Shown: positions 1-8,699 of the stretch, in pieces
Layout of the letters: every line of letters starts with the position of its first letter
How positions within the stretch are numbered: the first letter of the stretch is position 1
IMG/VR virus record: IMGVR_UViG_3300030117_003765
Coordinates: 1-32,899 of that record
Length of the DNA stretch: 32,899 nt
Strand: one strand, 5' to 3'
Source of the DNA: a virus
The notes under the pieces: model-generated
Database searches by the model: none
What the model saw: the letters and a program-made list of their open reading frames with translations, nothing else
Told to the model about the DNA's origin: nothing
Translations under genes and position numbers: made by a program

Positions 1-1137
1 AACCCTATAGCCGCCGGTTTCATCAACTGCAGTATAGTAACTATAATTTGAATTACGCCCGCCCGGTATTTCCATACTATCTGGTACAGGCATATAATGA
101 GTAACTGTAGCAAAAGAACCTGCTTTTCTATTAGCACTACCTATCCCTTGCATAGTATTAACTTCAACTAAATGGCCAGAAGTATCATCAATTTTTCTAT
201 AGATTTGATTAGGTTTTATATCTTCGCCTACTATTTCAGATACTCTTGAGATTTGGTCTGACTCAATTGCACCAGTAGGAATATCACCACCCCCAAAAGC
301 TGGTTCTCTTGGGCCAGGGGTTGGTGCAGGAGTCTGGTCGTCAGCTAAAATAGTATCTACTTCAGAGCTATCAGGAGCATTAGTTGTGTTTACCATCATG
401 TCAAAACCTTGACTAGCTGAAGGGCTAAGACCAGCAGCAGTTTGTTTATTAAAGAATCCTTCTTTAATCATATTGTCATATTGATTTGTAGTTAACTTTA
501 TAATATTAGATTCTACATCTTGCATGTTTCCGCCTGCAGCTAAATCTACTATAGGAACTCCTCCTACAGTAGCAGCACCTATAGTGCCTTCTGCTGTTTG
601 TATCATAGGAATAAACTCCCAAGCTCCAAGGCCTGTATTCCACTGGGGTTTTACGTTAACTATATTAGATTCAGGGTTGATACCCATTTTTTGTTTGTTT
701 ATGGGGTCATTTAATTCATCTACATACTTTTGAGATATTCGGTTGTTATTAGAAGAAAAAATAGTAAAAAACGAAGGGTTATTACTTAAAGGGTCACCTT
801 CTACACTAGCCATAAAAGCTTGAAAATTAGTCATATTTTCACCGGGTAAACCAAAAGCTGGCATGTTGTTATATAAATAATTAGCAGCGGCTCCTTCATT
901 TTCTTTTGGATTACTTCTTTCTGCTTGGTACACGTTATTAAACTCTTTTAGCATACCTACAACATACTCTGCATTTATAGTATCTTGATTGTTATTTATC
1001 TCAGCCTGAATAGCATTATTATTATCCTGTTGCATTTGCATAAAGGTTATAGCTGCTAAATTATTAGGAGCAGGCGAAGTAGGACGACTAGGAGTAAAAG
1101 TATCAACTATATTAGAAAGAATGTTTCTTTCAGCCAT
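1..1137 (-). CDS. Virion-associated protein of unknown function, C-terminus cut by window edge
   Basis: The frame is open from an ATG at 1137 to the left edge, giving 379 residues with no stop, so the C-terminus is missing. The product begins MAERNILSNIVDTFTPSRP. It is polar, rich in Asn, Gln, Pro and Gly, and has no transmembrane segment or signal peptide. A Pro-rich stretch near residues 265-280 looks like a linker. The ATG directly follows the stop of the preceding minus-strand gene, so it belongs to the virion operon. Position after the connector genes and a small internal-virion-like gene suggests an internal virion (ejection) or tail protein. No family is recognised; the gene call is firm and the role is inferred from context. 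Confidence 0.75.
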   Translation of the reverse strand, partial: MAERNILSNIVDTFTPSRPTSPAPNNLAAITFMQMQQDNNNAIQAEINNNQDTINAEYVVGMLKEFNNVYQAERSNPKENEGAAANYLYNNMPAFGLPGENMTNFQAFMASVEGDPLSNNPSFFTIFSSNNNRISQKYVDELNDPINKQKMGINPESNIVNVKPQWNTGLGAWEFIPMIQTAEGTIGAATVGGVPIVDLAAGGNMQDVESNIIKLTTNQYDNMIKEGFFNKQTAAGLSPSASQGFDMMVNTTNAPDSSEVDTILADDQTPAPTPGPREPAFGGGDIPTGAIESDQISRVSEIVGEDIKPNQIYRKIDDTSGHLVEVNTMQGIGSANRKAGSFATVTHYMPVPDSMEIPGGRNSNYSYYTAVDETGGYRV

Positions 1138-1644
1138 TTATATACTCCCTAGTAAAGAACCAATGCCTCCAGCAATTTTGCCAAAAAACCCTGATTTTTG
1201 TTGTTTAGCTTTGCCTCTCATTTGTTGATATTGGTTGTATCTATTAGTAGCTAAAGTACCAAGAGAAGTAAGGCCTGTTTGCCCTACATCCATTAACGCT
1301 GTTCTTACAGCATCTAAACCTTGTAGCCTAAATAAATTTAACTCTTGGTCACTTCTTCTAGCAACATTACCTGCTCCTGCAACATTAGCTTGCAAAGCTC
1401 TTTGGTTTAACTTACCCATTTCGTTACGTTCTGCAGCTGTAAGATTTACATTATATCTAGACCTGTTTCTTGCTGCTCTTTGTTGTGCTCGTAACGTTGC
1501 TTTTTTTGCTTGTGCTTGAGTACCAGCTACAGTATCTATGTTTACAGAAAGAGCATCTATAGCATCTTGCACCCCAGCAGTGTTTTCGTAGTATTGTTCA
1601 ATACTTGCTCTATACGCGCTATCTTGTTCTTGTTGTCTTGCCAT
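1138..1644 (-). CDS. Small internal virion-like protein
   Basis: A 168-residue protein. The first 110 residues are Ala-, Arg- and Gln-rich and predicted helical or coiled-coil. The C-terminus is a Gly/Ile/Leu-rich amphipathic tail (GGIGSLLGSI), a pattern common in small internal or ejection proteins of podoviruses. Its ATG overlaps the previous stop by one base (TAATG), and the next gene starts immediately after its stop, so translation is probably coupled. The ejection or membrane-interaction role is inferred from composition and position. No specific family is recognised. Confidence 0.7.
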   Translation of the reverse strand: MARQQEQDSAYRASIEQYYENTAGVQDAIDALSVNIDTVAGTQAQAKKATLRAQQRAARNRSRYNVNLTAAERNEMGKLNQRALQANVAGAGNVARRSDQELNLFRLQGLDAVRTALMDVGQTGLTSLGTLATNRYNQYQQMRGKAKQQKSGFFGKIAGGIGSLLGSI

Positions 1645-2372
1645 TAGTTTTTTACCAATTTAACGTTTCCTATTTTTCTTCTATCTACATTAGCCGTATA
1701 AGGAGAATAGCCTTGTACACCAAACATACCACCCGTCCCTAAAAAGTATTGGTCTGTTGCAAGTGTCTTCCCAGTTGTTGGGTTAATCTCTCCTGCTTTA
1801 AATAATTTAGCTTGTTCTTGTAGAAAAGGTCTGCCAGTAGTTTGAATATTTTGTTTCATTTGCCCTATTACACCACCTGCTACGCCTCCAACAAAAGACT
1901 GTAGAACACTCGTGTCTGCCATATCTTTTGTAAAGTTAAGAGTTTCATCAGCCATTTTAACGCCTTCTAAATTAGCAATGTTTTTTAAATTAGTTTTAAC
2001 AGTATTAGCTGTTTTCTTTATATCTCCTTGGGCTAACTTTACTTCATCAGCTAAGATACTTCTTTCAGCAGCATTAGATATACCAGTGCTAATTTTGACA
2101 GCTTCTGTTGCTTCTGCGGCAGCAGATTGATAATCTTTCGAAGCGCCATAAGTCAGAGGGCCTTTACTTATTTCATAATCGGCATTTACTATACCAGACA
2201 TTTGCCCTTTTAAACCTTCGTTTCTTTTTCTTATTGCGTTTTTGTAAAGGTCTCTAGGTATTTGCTGTACTTGGTCTAGTAAACTATTCATTAAAGTACT
2301 AAAAATATTAGCTTCGTCTGTACCTTGATAAACAGATTCGCTTACTTTTGTGCTTAAACTTAATCTAGACAT
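1644..2372 (-). CDS. Virion protein of unknown function, internal-virion-like
   Basis: A 242-residue, mostly helical soluble protein beginning MSRLSLSTKVSESVYQG, with many Ala, Lys and Asn residues. It has a small Gly/Val hydrophobic patch near residues 160-175 (SFVGGVAGGVIGQM), similar in flavour to the hydrophobic tail of the next gene. It lies between a connector-type gene and the 168-residue internal-virion-like gene and overlaps both by single bases (TAATG), so the three are translated as a set. A tail or ejection role is likely from position only; no family is recognised. Confidence 0.7.
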   Translation of the reverse strand: MSRLSLSTKVSESVYQGTDEANIFSTLMNSLLDQVQQIPRDLYKNAIRKRNEGLKGQMSGIVNADYEISKGPLTYGASKDYQSAAAEATEAVKISTGISNAAERSILADEVKLAQGDIKKTANTVKTNLKNIANLEGVKMADETLNFTKDMADTSVLQSFVGGVAGGVIGQMKQNIQTTGRPFLQEQAKLFKAGEINPTTGKTLATDQYFLGTGGMFGVQGYSPYTANVDRRKIGNVKLVKN

Positions 2373-3055
2373 TAGTAATCTATCTCCTTGCCATATCTTC
2401 TATATCTTTTTCTTGGGTTTAACCCAACGCCTTTGTAATGAACTTTTCTAGGCACACCTAAATCTCCACCTCTGCCTTTAAGTTCTGCTTGTCTAACTTC
2501 TTCACTAAACAAACTAAAATAATTATTAGCCGAACCAATATCAGTCCAGTCTCTATTTGGTATTCTTAATAACCTATGTAGAGCTCCATAGATAATACCA
2601 TCTCTATAGGAGTCAGAAAACTTAGTATCTATATTATTAGAAGTTCTTTTAGGTTTTAAAGCTACACTAGCTAAAACACCATTGGAAAGAGTTGAATTAG
2701 GAACCGGTACAAGCCAAAAACTATTAACATCTTTTTGTAAGTAAACTTGAGGAATAGCACTTCTGTCTCTCCAATCTGGATAATTTAACTCTAAACTACG
2801 CGGTGTTATAGGGTCTAAATCATTTCCGTCATAAGTCATCCATAAAACTTGATGTACATCGGTGCCTGTAGGCTGGTCAAATTCATACTCATAAACACCA
2901 GACACTGTAGTTATAGCGTCTAAATCGCAAACATAAGCTTTTGATTTTTCGCACAAATCAATAGTTGCAGAACGTAAGTTGTTTAACACTAACGAGTCTG
3001 GACAACCAGGCACGTAAGGTAGAACTTCTTTAACTAACCCATCAAACGTAGCCAT
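2372..3055 (-). CDS. Putative head-tail connector / tail-tube-type protein
   Basis: A 227-residue protein beginning MATFDGLVKEVLPYVPGCPD. It opens with a helical segment typical of phage adaptor proteins, where a helix in which residues contact the portal is followed by a beta-rich part (VYEYEFDQPTGTDVHQVLWM). It ends in a basic tail (RKRYRRYGKEIDY). The same overall design, N-terminal helices, a beta core, then a second helical block (YRDGIIYGALHRLLR), occurs in phage adaptor and tail-completion proteins. It follows the DUF6682-like gene with a 3-nt gap. The connector role is an inference from architecture and gene order. Confidence 0.6.
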   Translation of the reverse strand: MATFDGLVKEVLPYVPGCPDSLVLNNLRSATIDLCEKSKAYVCDLDAITTVSGVYEYEFDQPTGTDVHQVLWMTYDGNDLDPITPRSLELNYPDWRDRSAIPQVYLQKDVNSFWLVPVPNSTLSNGVLASVALKPKRTSNNIDTKFSDSYRDGIIYGALHRLLRIPNRDWTDIGSANNYFSLFSEEVRQAELKGRGGDLGVPRKVHYKGVGLNPRKRYRRYGKEIDY

Positions 3056-3058
3056 AAT

Positions 3059-3763
3059 TTACCTCGTTATTCCTGCTGGCGGCATAGCTGCTACGTCCGG
3101 ATTTGGACTTAGTAACTGTTGGGCCTGTCCTCCTTGACCGACGCTTGCAGCAAAAAGTTGATAATGAGCAGCTGCTCTTTGAGCATTGCCCGCATATTCT
3201 GCATCTTTCATATAAGCTCTATATAAAACAAAATCTATAATTGCGTTAGCAAAAATGTCGTCTATATCGATAGTCGCTGATGTACTTCCTAAATCATCAG
3301 GAGACTTAGAATAAACAATTTCTACGTACGCAGTCCCAGAGACCCCAGGATAAATGTAATATTTTTTAGGGTCATCTTCGTCAAAAATATAATGTTTGGG
3401 TACAGTACCATGAGCGGCATCTCCGGTAACAGTAGGGTCATGCCAATCAGGTTCTAATGTATTAAGAATATCAGAATCTACTATTCTTATGGCTCTTAGG
3501 CCAGTCGCACTAGAAGAAGTACCATTCATACCTCTAACTACGTTAATTAGCCGTAAACCACCAGAAGGCAAACTTTGTTCTGTACCAGTAGCTAATTGTA
3601 CATTTGCATGTATAGCAGAAGCTTCAGGCCTAAGATTTACAATCTCTCTTTGTGCATCATTTATGTATCTAAGCAATTCAGCTTCAGACCACCTAACACT
3701 AGTAGTATCTTGTAAAGTATCTTGCACTCTAGAAATTACATTGGCACCTGTAAGTGTTCCCAT
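3059..3763 (-). CDS. Head-tail adaptor protein, DUF6682-like
   Basis: A 234-residue protein. Its N-terminus (VISRVQDTLQDTTSVRWSEA, then ELLRYINDAQREIV) is the helical signature I associate with DUF6682-type phage adaptors, which bind below the portal in the connector. A beta-rich middle with aromatic strands (KKYYIYPGVSGTAYVEIVYS) and a late helical segment (IIDFVLYRAYMKDAEYAG) complete the family-like layout. The C-terminus is Gln/Gly/Pro-rich. It lies in the usual place after capsid genes. The family assignment is from memory of the motif rather than a search. Confidence 0.7.
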   Translation of the reverse strand: MGTLTGANVISRVQDTLQDTTSVRWSEAELLRYINDAQREIVNLRPEASAIHANVQLATGTEQSLPSGGLRLINVVRGMNGTSSSATGLRAIRIVDSDILNTLEPDWHDPTVTGDAAHGTVPKHYIFDEDDPKKYYIYPGVSGTAYVEIVYSKSPDDLGSTSATIDIDDIFANAIIDFVLYRAYMKDAEYAGNAQRAAAHYQLFAASVGQGGQAQQLLSPNPDVAAMPPAGITR

Positions 3764-3771
3764 AATTTACC

Positions 3772-4125
3772 TTACTGTGCAGCTTGTAGTTCTTCTATTA
3801 AAGTTGCTTTCTTTTTTCTTCTATCAAGTTCTATACCCATTGTACGACCATGTTCTTCTAACTGAATTTTAGTCATACTATGTAAATCTACAGTTTCAGG
3901 TTCTTCAGTTGGAACTTCTTCAGCTGCTCCCCCGGAATCTTCATCTATTACTGGTGTGTCTTCTACAACAGGACTTGGCATTTCTCCTGTATATTCAGCA
4001 CATCCTTCTTGTAAACAAAGTAACCCTAGTTCATGTGAAACTTCTTTTGGTTCACCTGCTTTTAAAAAAATACTTGCGCCCCAAGTAGAGGCTACATATT
4101 TGTCTTCATTAGAAATAATTTTCAC
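3772..4125 (-). CDS. Small capsid-associated protein with C-terminal HeH/SAP-like helices
   Basis: A 117-residue protein in three parts. A compact N-terminal region (residues 1-45) contains SHELGLLCLQEGCAEYTGE. A low-complexity acidic, Pro/Glu-rich linker covers about residues 46-80. A C-terminal helix-turn-helix-like pair (MTKIQLEEHGRTMGIELD then RRKKKATLIEELQAA) resembles HeH/LEM or SAP motifs found in phage head proteins. It lies just downstream of the major capsid gene across a strong hairpin that may reduce its transcription. A decoration, head-completion or nucleic-acid-contact role is plausible but inferred. Confidence 0.65.
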   Translation of the reverse strand: MKIISNEDKYVASTWGASIFLKAGEPKEVSHELGLLCLQEGCAEYTGEMPSPVVEDTPVIDEDSGGAAEEVPTEEPETVDLHSMTKIQLEEHGRTMGIELDRRKKKATLIEELQAAQ

Positions 4126-4144
4126 TTTTTAACTCCTTATTAAA

Positions 4145-4172
4145 TATGGGTGGTTGTTAATAACCACCCATA
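4145..4172 (-). terminator. Strong hairpin after major capsid gene (partial terminator or attenuator)
   Basis: An 11-bp perfect inverted repeat (TATGGGTGGTT with AACCACCCATA) around a 6-nt loop lies between the capsid stop and the next gene. In the transcribed direction it is followed by TTTAATAAG, not a real U-run. It therefore looks more like an attenuator or RNA-stabilising hairpin than a full terminator. It would favour high capsid expression over downstream genes. Confidence 0.6.
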
Positions 4173-4185
4173 AAATATATCACAA

Positions 4186-5331
4186 TTAGTATGATACATC
4201 TAATCTAATTACACCAAAGTCTTCAACTTGACCTGTGTGGTCAGAGTTATACTTAGGCTTCTTAAGACCAAATATTTTACCAATTGAAATACCGTTCTGG
4301 TTTCCATAATCAAATGTGTCTTCAACTATTTCAGGAATACCAATGTCGGCCATAGCTAATGCTTGAGCACCGCAGAATAAACATGCAGAACCGTTAACAT
4401 CAGCGTCAGCACCCCATTTGTACCCAGCTGCACCAGCATTTGAGGACGTACCAGTTGTAGCACCTGAAGTATTAAACACATGTCTAAACTCATGTACCAT
4501 GATTCCGTCAACCATTAGGCTGGAAGAACCAGAGAATAAGCTTGACTGAGGCCCTCTTACACCAGCTTGTCTTACGTTAGCAAGAAAGTCTGAGTCTAAT
4601 TTAAGGTCAGCCATAACTTGTGGAGTTACGAAGAGATGGAATGTCTCGTCATTACCCGCACCTCTAAGACCTCTAATATATTGGTCTTTAGCATAGGCTT
4701 TTAAGTCTACAATAGCGCTATAGCTTAGTTTGTCAGCTGCAGCAACTGCAGTAACATCACCAGCTACGATACCATTTGTAGCATCAAATCTTCTATGTCT
4801 ATTTGAGGTAGGAGCAGTTACATCAGATGAGAACGCAAGGTCACCAAGGTTCTGTCCAGAATTTTGAACAGGTCTTAATGCACCGTTGTTCTTAAGTGTG
4901 TAAGCAATACCACTTAGAGTTAAGAATGCCAACTGGTCCATTCTGTCAGCCATTGCGTAAGCAAGAGCATCTCTTGAATGTTCCCTAAAGTTAACAACAG
5001 ATTTCTGGTCATTCATTCTACCTGAAAGTCTGTTTGCAAATCTTAGTTGGTCAAGTTGTACAACTATGTCGAAAGCTCTTAATGCCTCTTCATTACCTTC
5101 TAAGGTGTTGTCTCCAACAATACCGTCACCAGTCATGTCAGCTAAAAGTGTTAAAACAGCTCTAGCTCCTTTTTCTGATTGGGTAAGTTCAGATATAGTC
5201 TGAACCATAGCATTGGACCCGCTACCCGCGAATTGGTTGATGAAGGACATATTTCTAGCGACACGCCAAAAATCACGCGACCAGATAGTTAATTGTTCAC
5301 TGGTCAACGCGGCAAAGTTAGTATTTGCCAT
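4186..5331 (-). CDS. Major capsid protein, N4-gp56 family
   Basis: HK97-fold major capsid protein of the N4-gp56 type, forming the icosahedral head shell. The N-terminus (FWRVARNMSFINQFAG, then GARAVLTLLADMTGDGI, then DNTLEGNEEALRAFDI) is highly characteristic of that family. The start used is ATG at 5331 (MANTNFAAL, 381 residues), because an AAGGAG sequence lies 7 nt upstream. In-frame starts at 5337 and a TTG at 5349 sit on or before this ribosome-binding site and are unlikely. A long structured leader precedes it and a strong hairpin follows it, as expected for the most highly expressed virion gene. Confidence 0.93.
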   Translation of the reverse strand: MANTNFAALTSEQLTIWSRDFWRVARNMSFINQFAGSGSNAMVQTISELTQSEKGARAVLTLLADMTGDGIVGDNTLEGNEEALRAFDIVVQLDQLRFANRLSGRMNDQKSVVNFREHSRDALAYAMADRMDQLAFLTLSGIAYTLKNNGALRPVQNSGQNLGDLAFSSDVTAPTSNRHRRFDATNGIVAGDVTAVAAADKLSYSAIVDLKAYAKDQYIRGLRGAGNDETFHLFVTPQVMADLKLDSDFLANVRQAGVRGPQSSLFSGSSSLMVDGIMVHEFRHVFNTSGATTGTSSNAGAAGYKWGADADVNGSACLFCGAQALAMADIGIPEIVEDTFDYGNQNGISIGKIFGLKKPKYNSDHTGQVEDFGVIRLDVSY

Positions 5332-5349
5332 AATCATTCTCCTTATCAA

Positions 5350-5544
5350 GAATTGTTAAAACCAGTCGTCTTTTGGAGCGACTACCTATCCGTATACCCA
5401 CTATCGTAGGGGAAACGCTCTCGTTAATTACGGAGTACGACTCCGGTTAGATTAACGCCATAACAGGCGAAAAACGAGTTTTATACTGCACGACCAGTAC
5501 TAATTATCGTATTAGCGGACGAACTTTTTATTTTATACCACAGT
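5350..5544 (-). ncRNA. Structured leader RNA upstream of the major capsid gene
   Basis: The 195-nt gap between scaffold and capsid genes encodes no protein but forms a chain of perfect hairpins. They are CTAAT/ATTAG with a 6-nt loop (5500-5515), TACTG/CAGTA with a 6-nt loop (5484-5499), AAAAC/GTTTT (5471-5482), CGCC/GGCG with a 6-nt loop (5456-5469), a two-part stem GTTAAT/ATTAAC around CGGAGT/ACTCCG (5423-5456), and AGTCG/CGACT (5364-5383). The first two are directly adjacent. Loop sequence GTCGT can pair with ACGAC near the 3' end. No known riboswitch class was recognised. It may stabilise capsid mRNA, be processed, or control translation. Confidence 0.6.
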
Positions 5545-6588
5545 TTATCCAAAATCTCCACGCATTCTTTTTAAAGTTTCTTCGGGAAGAGCATTAAATT
5601 CGTCTGTAGATAACGTACTAATGTCTAATTTAGTGTCTTTTTTAGAGTTAACTCCTTCTCCTTGTAAAGTAGGTGGCTGTGATTTAGACGCCTCTATCTT
5701 CTTAGACACTTGAGCTTTTTGTTTTGCTTCTTTTACTTTCTTATTTTCAGTAGGTGCAGGGGCTGGGTCCGGAGCATTTATGCCCATAACGTAGTTTGTA
5801 GCTTTTGTAAGCGCATCTACTGGCACATAACCCTTAGTAACAAAGGCATCTCGCAATTCTAGCACTTCATTTTGCAATTCTTGGTTGTAATCGGCGCTAT
5901 TTTCATTTAATGACGGATATTTTTCCATTAATTCTTCAGCTTTTACCTGTAAATCTACTAAATCTTGATTTTGTTGCACTGTAGAGCCCATTTCTTGCCT
6001 AACTTCTTGCATTAATTGGGCTTTTTCAGCAGCTCTCATCTCATTTCGTAGTTCTGCAGCCTTTTCAGTCTCGCCATTTAGCACAAGTTCCTGATATTCG
6101 GTCTCTTTTTCATCAAAATTGTAGTCTGGAACAGCTTCTTGCTCTTCTTGCACAGCTGTAGCCTCTGCTAATTGTTTTTGTAGTGCTTTTTGTTTAGCTA
6201 AAACTTCATCAAACCTAGATTTTGGTATCATTGGCTCTTTATTTTCTTCAGAAGCTGTTGTTTCAGGTTCTTGTGTATCTCCTGCATCGCTTTCCAATAC
6301 TGTTTCTTCTGTTCCTGCTTCCTCACTACTTTCTGGTACTTCAGATTCTTCAGTTTCTCCTTCCTCAGGTTCGCTTTCCTGCGTCTCTTCTGTATCAGTA
6401 GTAGGTTCTTGCTCTTCTTCGACTTCTTCACTTTCTTCTCCCTCCTTGGAAGTATCTGGTTCTTCTTCAAAGTTCATGTCAACTTTGAATCCTTCTTTGT
6501 CTTCGTCTGGTATTGGGTCTGCTCCAGGCATTGCCTCAAACTCCAACTTGTCTATATCTTGAGATTCAGTTTTTTTAGATTTAGCCAT
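5545..6588 (-). CDS. Capsid scaffolding protein
   Basis: A 347-residue protein with classic scaffold composition. Residues 1-120 form an extremely acidic, Glu/Thr/Ser-rich disordered region. A long charged coiled coil follows (about residues 120-240, for example SRFDEVLAKQKALQKQLAEA). The Lys-rich, Pro-containing C-terminal third resembles the basic coat-binding end of scaffold proteins. It lies between portal and major capsid genes, the standard scaffold position, with the portal stop only 2 nt away from its start. It should nucleate head assembly and be absent from mature particles. No protease domain or protease gene was seen. Confidence 0.8.
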   Translation of the reverse strand: MAKSKKTESQDIDKLEFEAMPGADPIPDEDKEGFKVDMNFEEEPDTSKEGEESEEVEEEQEPTTDTEETQESEPEEGETEESEVPESSEEAGTEETVLESDAGDTQEPETTASEENKEPMIPKSRFDEVLAKQKALQKQLAEATAVQEEQEAVPDYNFDEKETEYQELVLNGETEKAAELRNEMRAAEKAQLMQEVRQEMGSTVQQNQDLVDLQVKAEELMEKYPSLNENSADYNQELQNEVLELRDAFVTKGYVPVDALTKATNYVMGINAPDPAPAPTENKKVKEAKQKAQVSKKIEASKSQPPTLQGEGVNSKKDTKLDISTLSTDEFNALPEETLKRMRGDFG

Positions 6589-6590
6589 TT

Positions 6591-8699
6591 TTAATTACCT
6601 CCTGTAGGTTTCATAGCTGCAGTAGCAATCTTTGCTGCCGCTTGTGTGTCACTTTGACGTTCCCTCATTTGGTTAGTCAAAGCAGATAATTCTCTTCTGA
6701 GGTTTAACTCCTCTCGTTTGCCCTCTAGTTTAGTCTGTAACTCAGCAACTTTCAATTGTGGGTCCATTGCAGTACCTTGTGCTTTTGCCACATTAAGTTG
6801 AGCAGCAGATTGTAAGTTTGCAACTTCTGCTTCCATTTTAGCAATTTCTAATTGTATCTTCTGCATTTCTGCCTGCATTCTAAAGTTTTGTACTTGCATT
6901 TCTGCTTCGCTTGGTGGCTCCATACCCTGCAGAACTCTAATACGTTTTGCTATATCTTCCTTACGTGATAAATGTGAATACTCTACAATTAAATCATCAG
7001 GAACTGGTACACCAGCACTACGTAACGCAATAGCCTCAGCAAATTGCATTTCATCAAAGCTATCTCTAGCTGGAGCTGTGCCAACTATAACATCATATTC
7101 ACCAACAGTTAAATCATTTATTATTCTACCTTCTGGTGTCATTTCATTTACCCTTACCGGCACCCTAGTTTTGTATGGGTCTTCTTCATCTGTAATTTGC
7201 ATTAATCTTTCTTCAGTATAAAAAGATTGAATTAATTGTAAAACTTTATGCGCTAAATATAATCTAGATTTTTGTAGATTATCTAAAGGCACTTGTATTT
7301 GCATAACGCCTCTACTTTGTTTTGCTTGAATAGCAACGCCTGATACTTCGGGAGAATCTGTACCAAGCATTGCATCTGAAATGCCACTAATGGCTTTTAT
7401 ATTACCAGCTGCTTTTGCAGCAATTCTATCTAGACCTGTAGGTATTTGGTTGGGTTGTATTTTTTGCGGTGGGGTAGAACCTCTATTAAACTCTAAAACT
7501 AACCCTGTTTCTGCTCCGTGTTCTTCTAAATCATCTGCAGTCATACCAGCTAAAGAACCACCCTCAACAATCCATCCACTGTTTGCAGTTGTATTAACTA
7601 TGTGTAATTCCTGGCTAGAAATTTTATTAAGTTGTTCTTGTGGAGATAATAAATTACGTACCATACCGAATGGTCGTCCCCTTCTCCAGTACGGAAAATA
7701 AGGAACTAAAGTAAAAGTGTCATACGGCGACCAGTCATCAAACAAAACTACTACATCAGCAGTTACAGTCCAACGCACTTTTCTTTGTTTCTTAGTAGCC
7801 ATTATTAGACCATACTTTTCAGCAAATTCTTTTTTCTTCTTTTCGCTCCAATTGTTTGGTATAGGTCTTTCGTCTCCAGCAACAGGGTCAACATATATTT
7901 GACAGTCTTTTAATCTATACTGTTGCCTTTCTATAACTCTTATAGCTCTTAAAGTTCTAGCATTTTCTGGGTCAGAAGAATACTCTTGTCCAAGATACCC
8001 ATCATCAGAATCTCCATAAGTGTTGTCATCATGCTCAAACTCCATAGAATCTTTACCTAAAGTAGAGCCAGAATCAGCAACTATTCTTAAACGGTCTGCT
8101 TTATCTTGACCATAAGCTTCTTCTATTTCATCTATACTCATCCACTTAGTTTCATAGATTTCATTCCAAGTTTTTGGGTCGTAGTCTTTTGCGTCTGGGT
8201 CTATAAGAATATCTAATGGGTCTTTTGCAGTAACCCGAATCTCACCTTGTATGTGGTCAGAAAAATCTATACGTACATCGAACCAACCTCGGTCTTGTAT
8301 TATGCCATCAGAAAAAACTTGAGATTCTACCCAGTCTAATTTGTTGTTATCAGAAATTTGCATGTAGACTTGAGTCAACACGTTTGCTATTTGTTCTTGG
8401 CCATTCCCTCTTGGTTTAAATTTTATATCGGCTCTTCGTGTGCTTTGTTCACCGAGTACAGCATTAATAGTTGGTAAAATTGTATTTATAGTTAGAGCAG
8501 GTCGGCCTTGGTCATCTAACGTAGCAACATCGGCCGCGTCCCATTGCGCACCTCTGTAAAAAGCATCACATCTTTTTGCTATTTCTATATAATCTTCATG
8601 GCCACTATCTCTAGCTCTAACGTAGCCTTGAAATTGTTTTTTAGCTAAATCTGCTTCTTCTGCTTTGTTTAATTTTTTCTTTGCTTTGTATGTTGCCAT
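6591..8699 (-). CDS. Portal protein, P22-like
   Basis: A 702-residue dodecameric portal through which DNA is packaged and ejected. The N-terminal region (ARDSGHEDYIEIAKRCDAFY, then GRPALTINTILPTINAVLGE) and the region KDPLDILIDPDAKDYDP are typical of P22-like portals. A long helical, Gln/Glu/Ala-rich C-terminal section (about residues 600-690) matches the barrel region. Its length fits the family. Its ATG overlaps the terL stop by one base (TAATG), and the scaffold gene follows 2 nt after its stop. Confidence 0.92.
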   Translation of the reverse strand: MATYKAKKKLNKAEEADLAKKQFQGYVRARDSGHEDYIEIAKRCDAFYRGAQWDAADVATLDDQGRPALTINTILPTINAVLGEQSTRRADIKFKPRGNGQEQIANVLTQVYMQISDNNKLDWVESQVFSDGIIQDRGWFDVRIDFSDHIQGEIRVTAKDPLDILIDPDAKDYDPKTWNEIYETKWMSIDEIEEAYGQDKADRLRIVADSGSTLGKDSMEFEHDDNTYGDSDDGYLGQEYSSDPENARTLRAIRVIERQQYRLKDCQIYVDPVAGDERPIPNNWSEKKKKEFAEKYGLIMATKKQRKVRWTVTADVVVLFDDWSPYDTFTLVPYFPYWRRGRPFGMVRNLLSPQEQLNKISSQELHIVNTTANSGWIVEGGSLAGMTADDLEEHGAETGLVLEFNRGSTPPQKIQPNQIPTGLDRIAAKAAGNIKAISGISDAMLGTDSPEVSGVAIQAKQSRGVMQIQVPLDNLQKSRLYLAHKVLQLIQSFYTEERLMQITDEEDPYKTRVPVRVNEMTPEGRIINDLTVGEYDVIVGTAPARDSFDEMQFAEAIALRSAGVPVPDDLIVEYSHLSRKEDIAKRIRVLQGMEPPSEAEMQVQNFRMQAEMQKIQLEIAKMEAEVANLQSAAQLNVAKAQGTAMDPQLKVAELQTKLEGKREELNLRRELSALTNQMRERQSDTQAAAKIATAAMKPTGGN

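Noticed and set aside
6228-6594. Lys-rich and Phe-rich frames overlapping the scaffold gene
   Set aside because: They are alternative-frame shadows of the Glu-rich low-complexity region of the scaffold protein.
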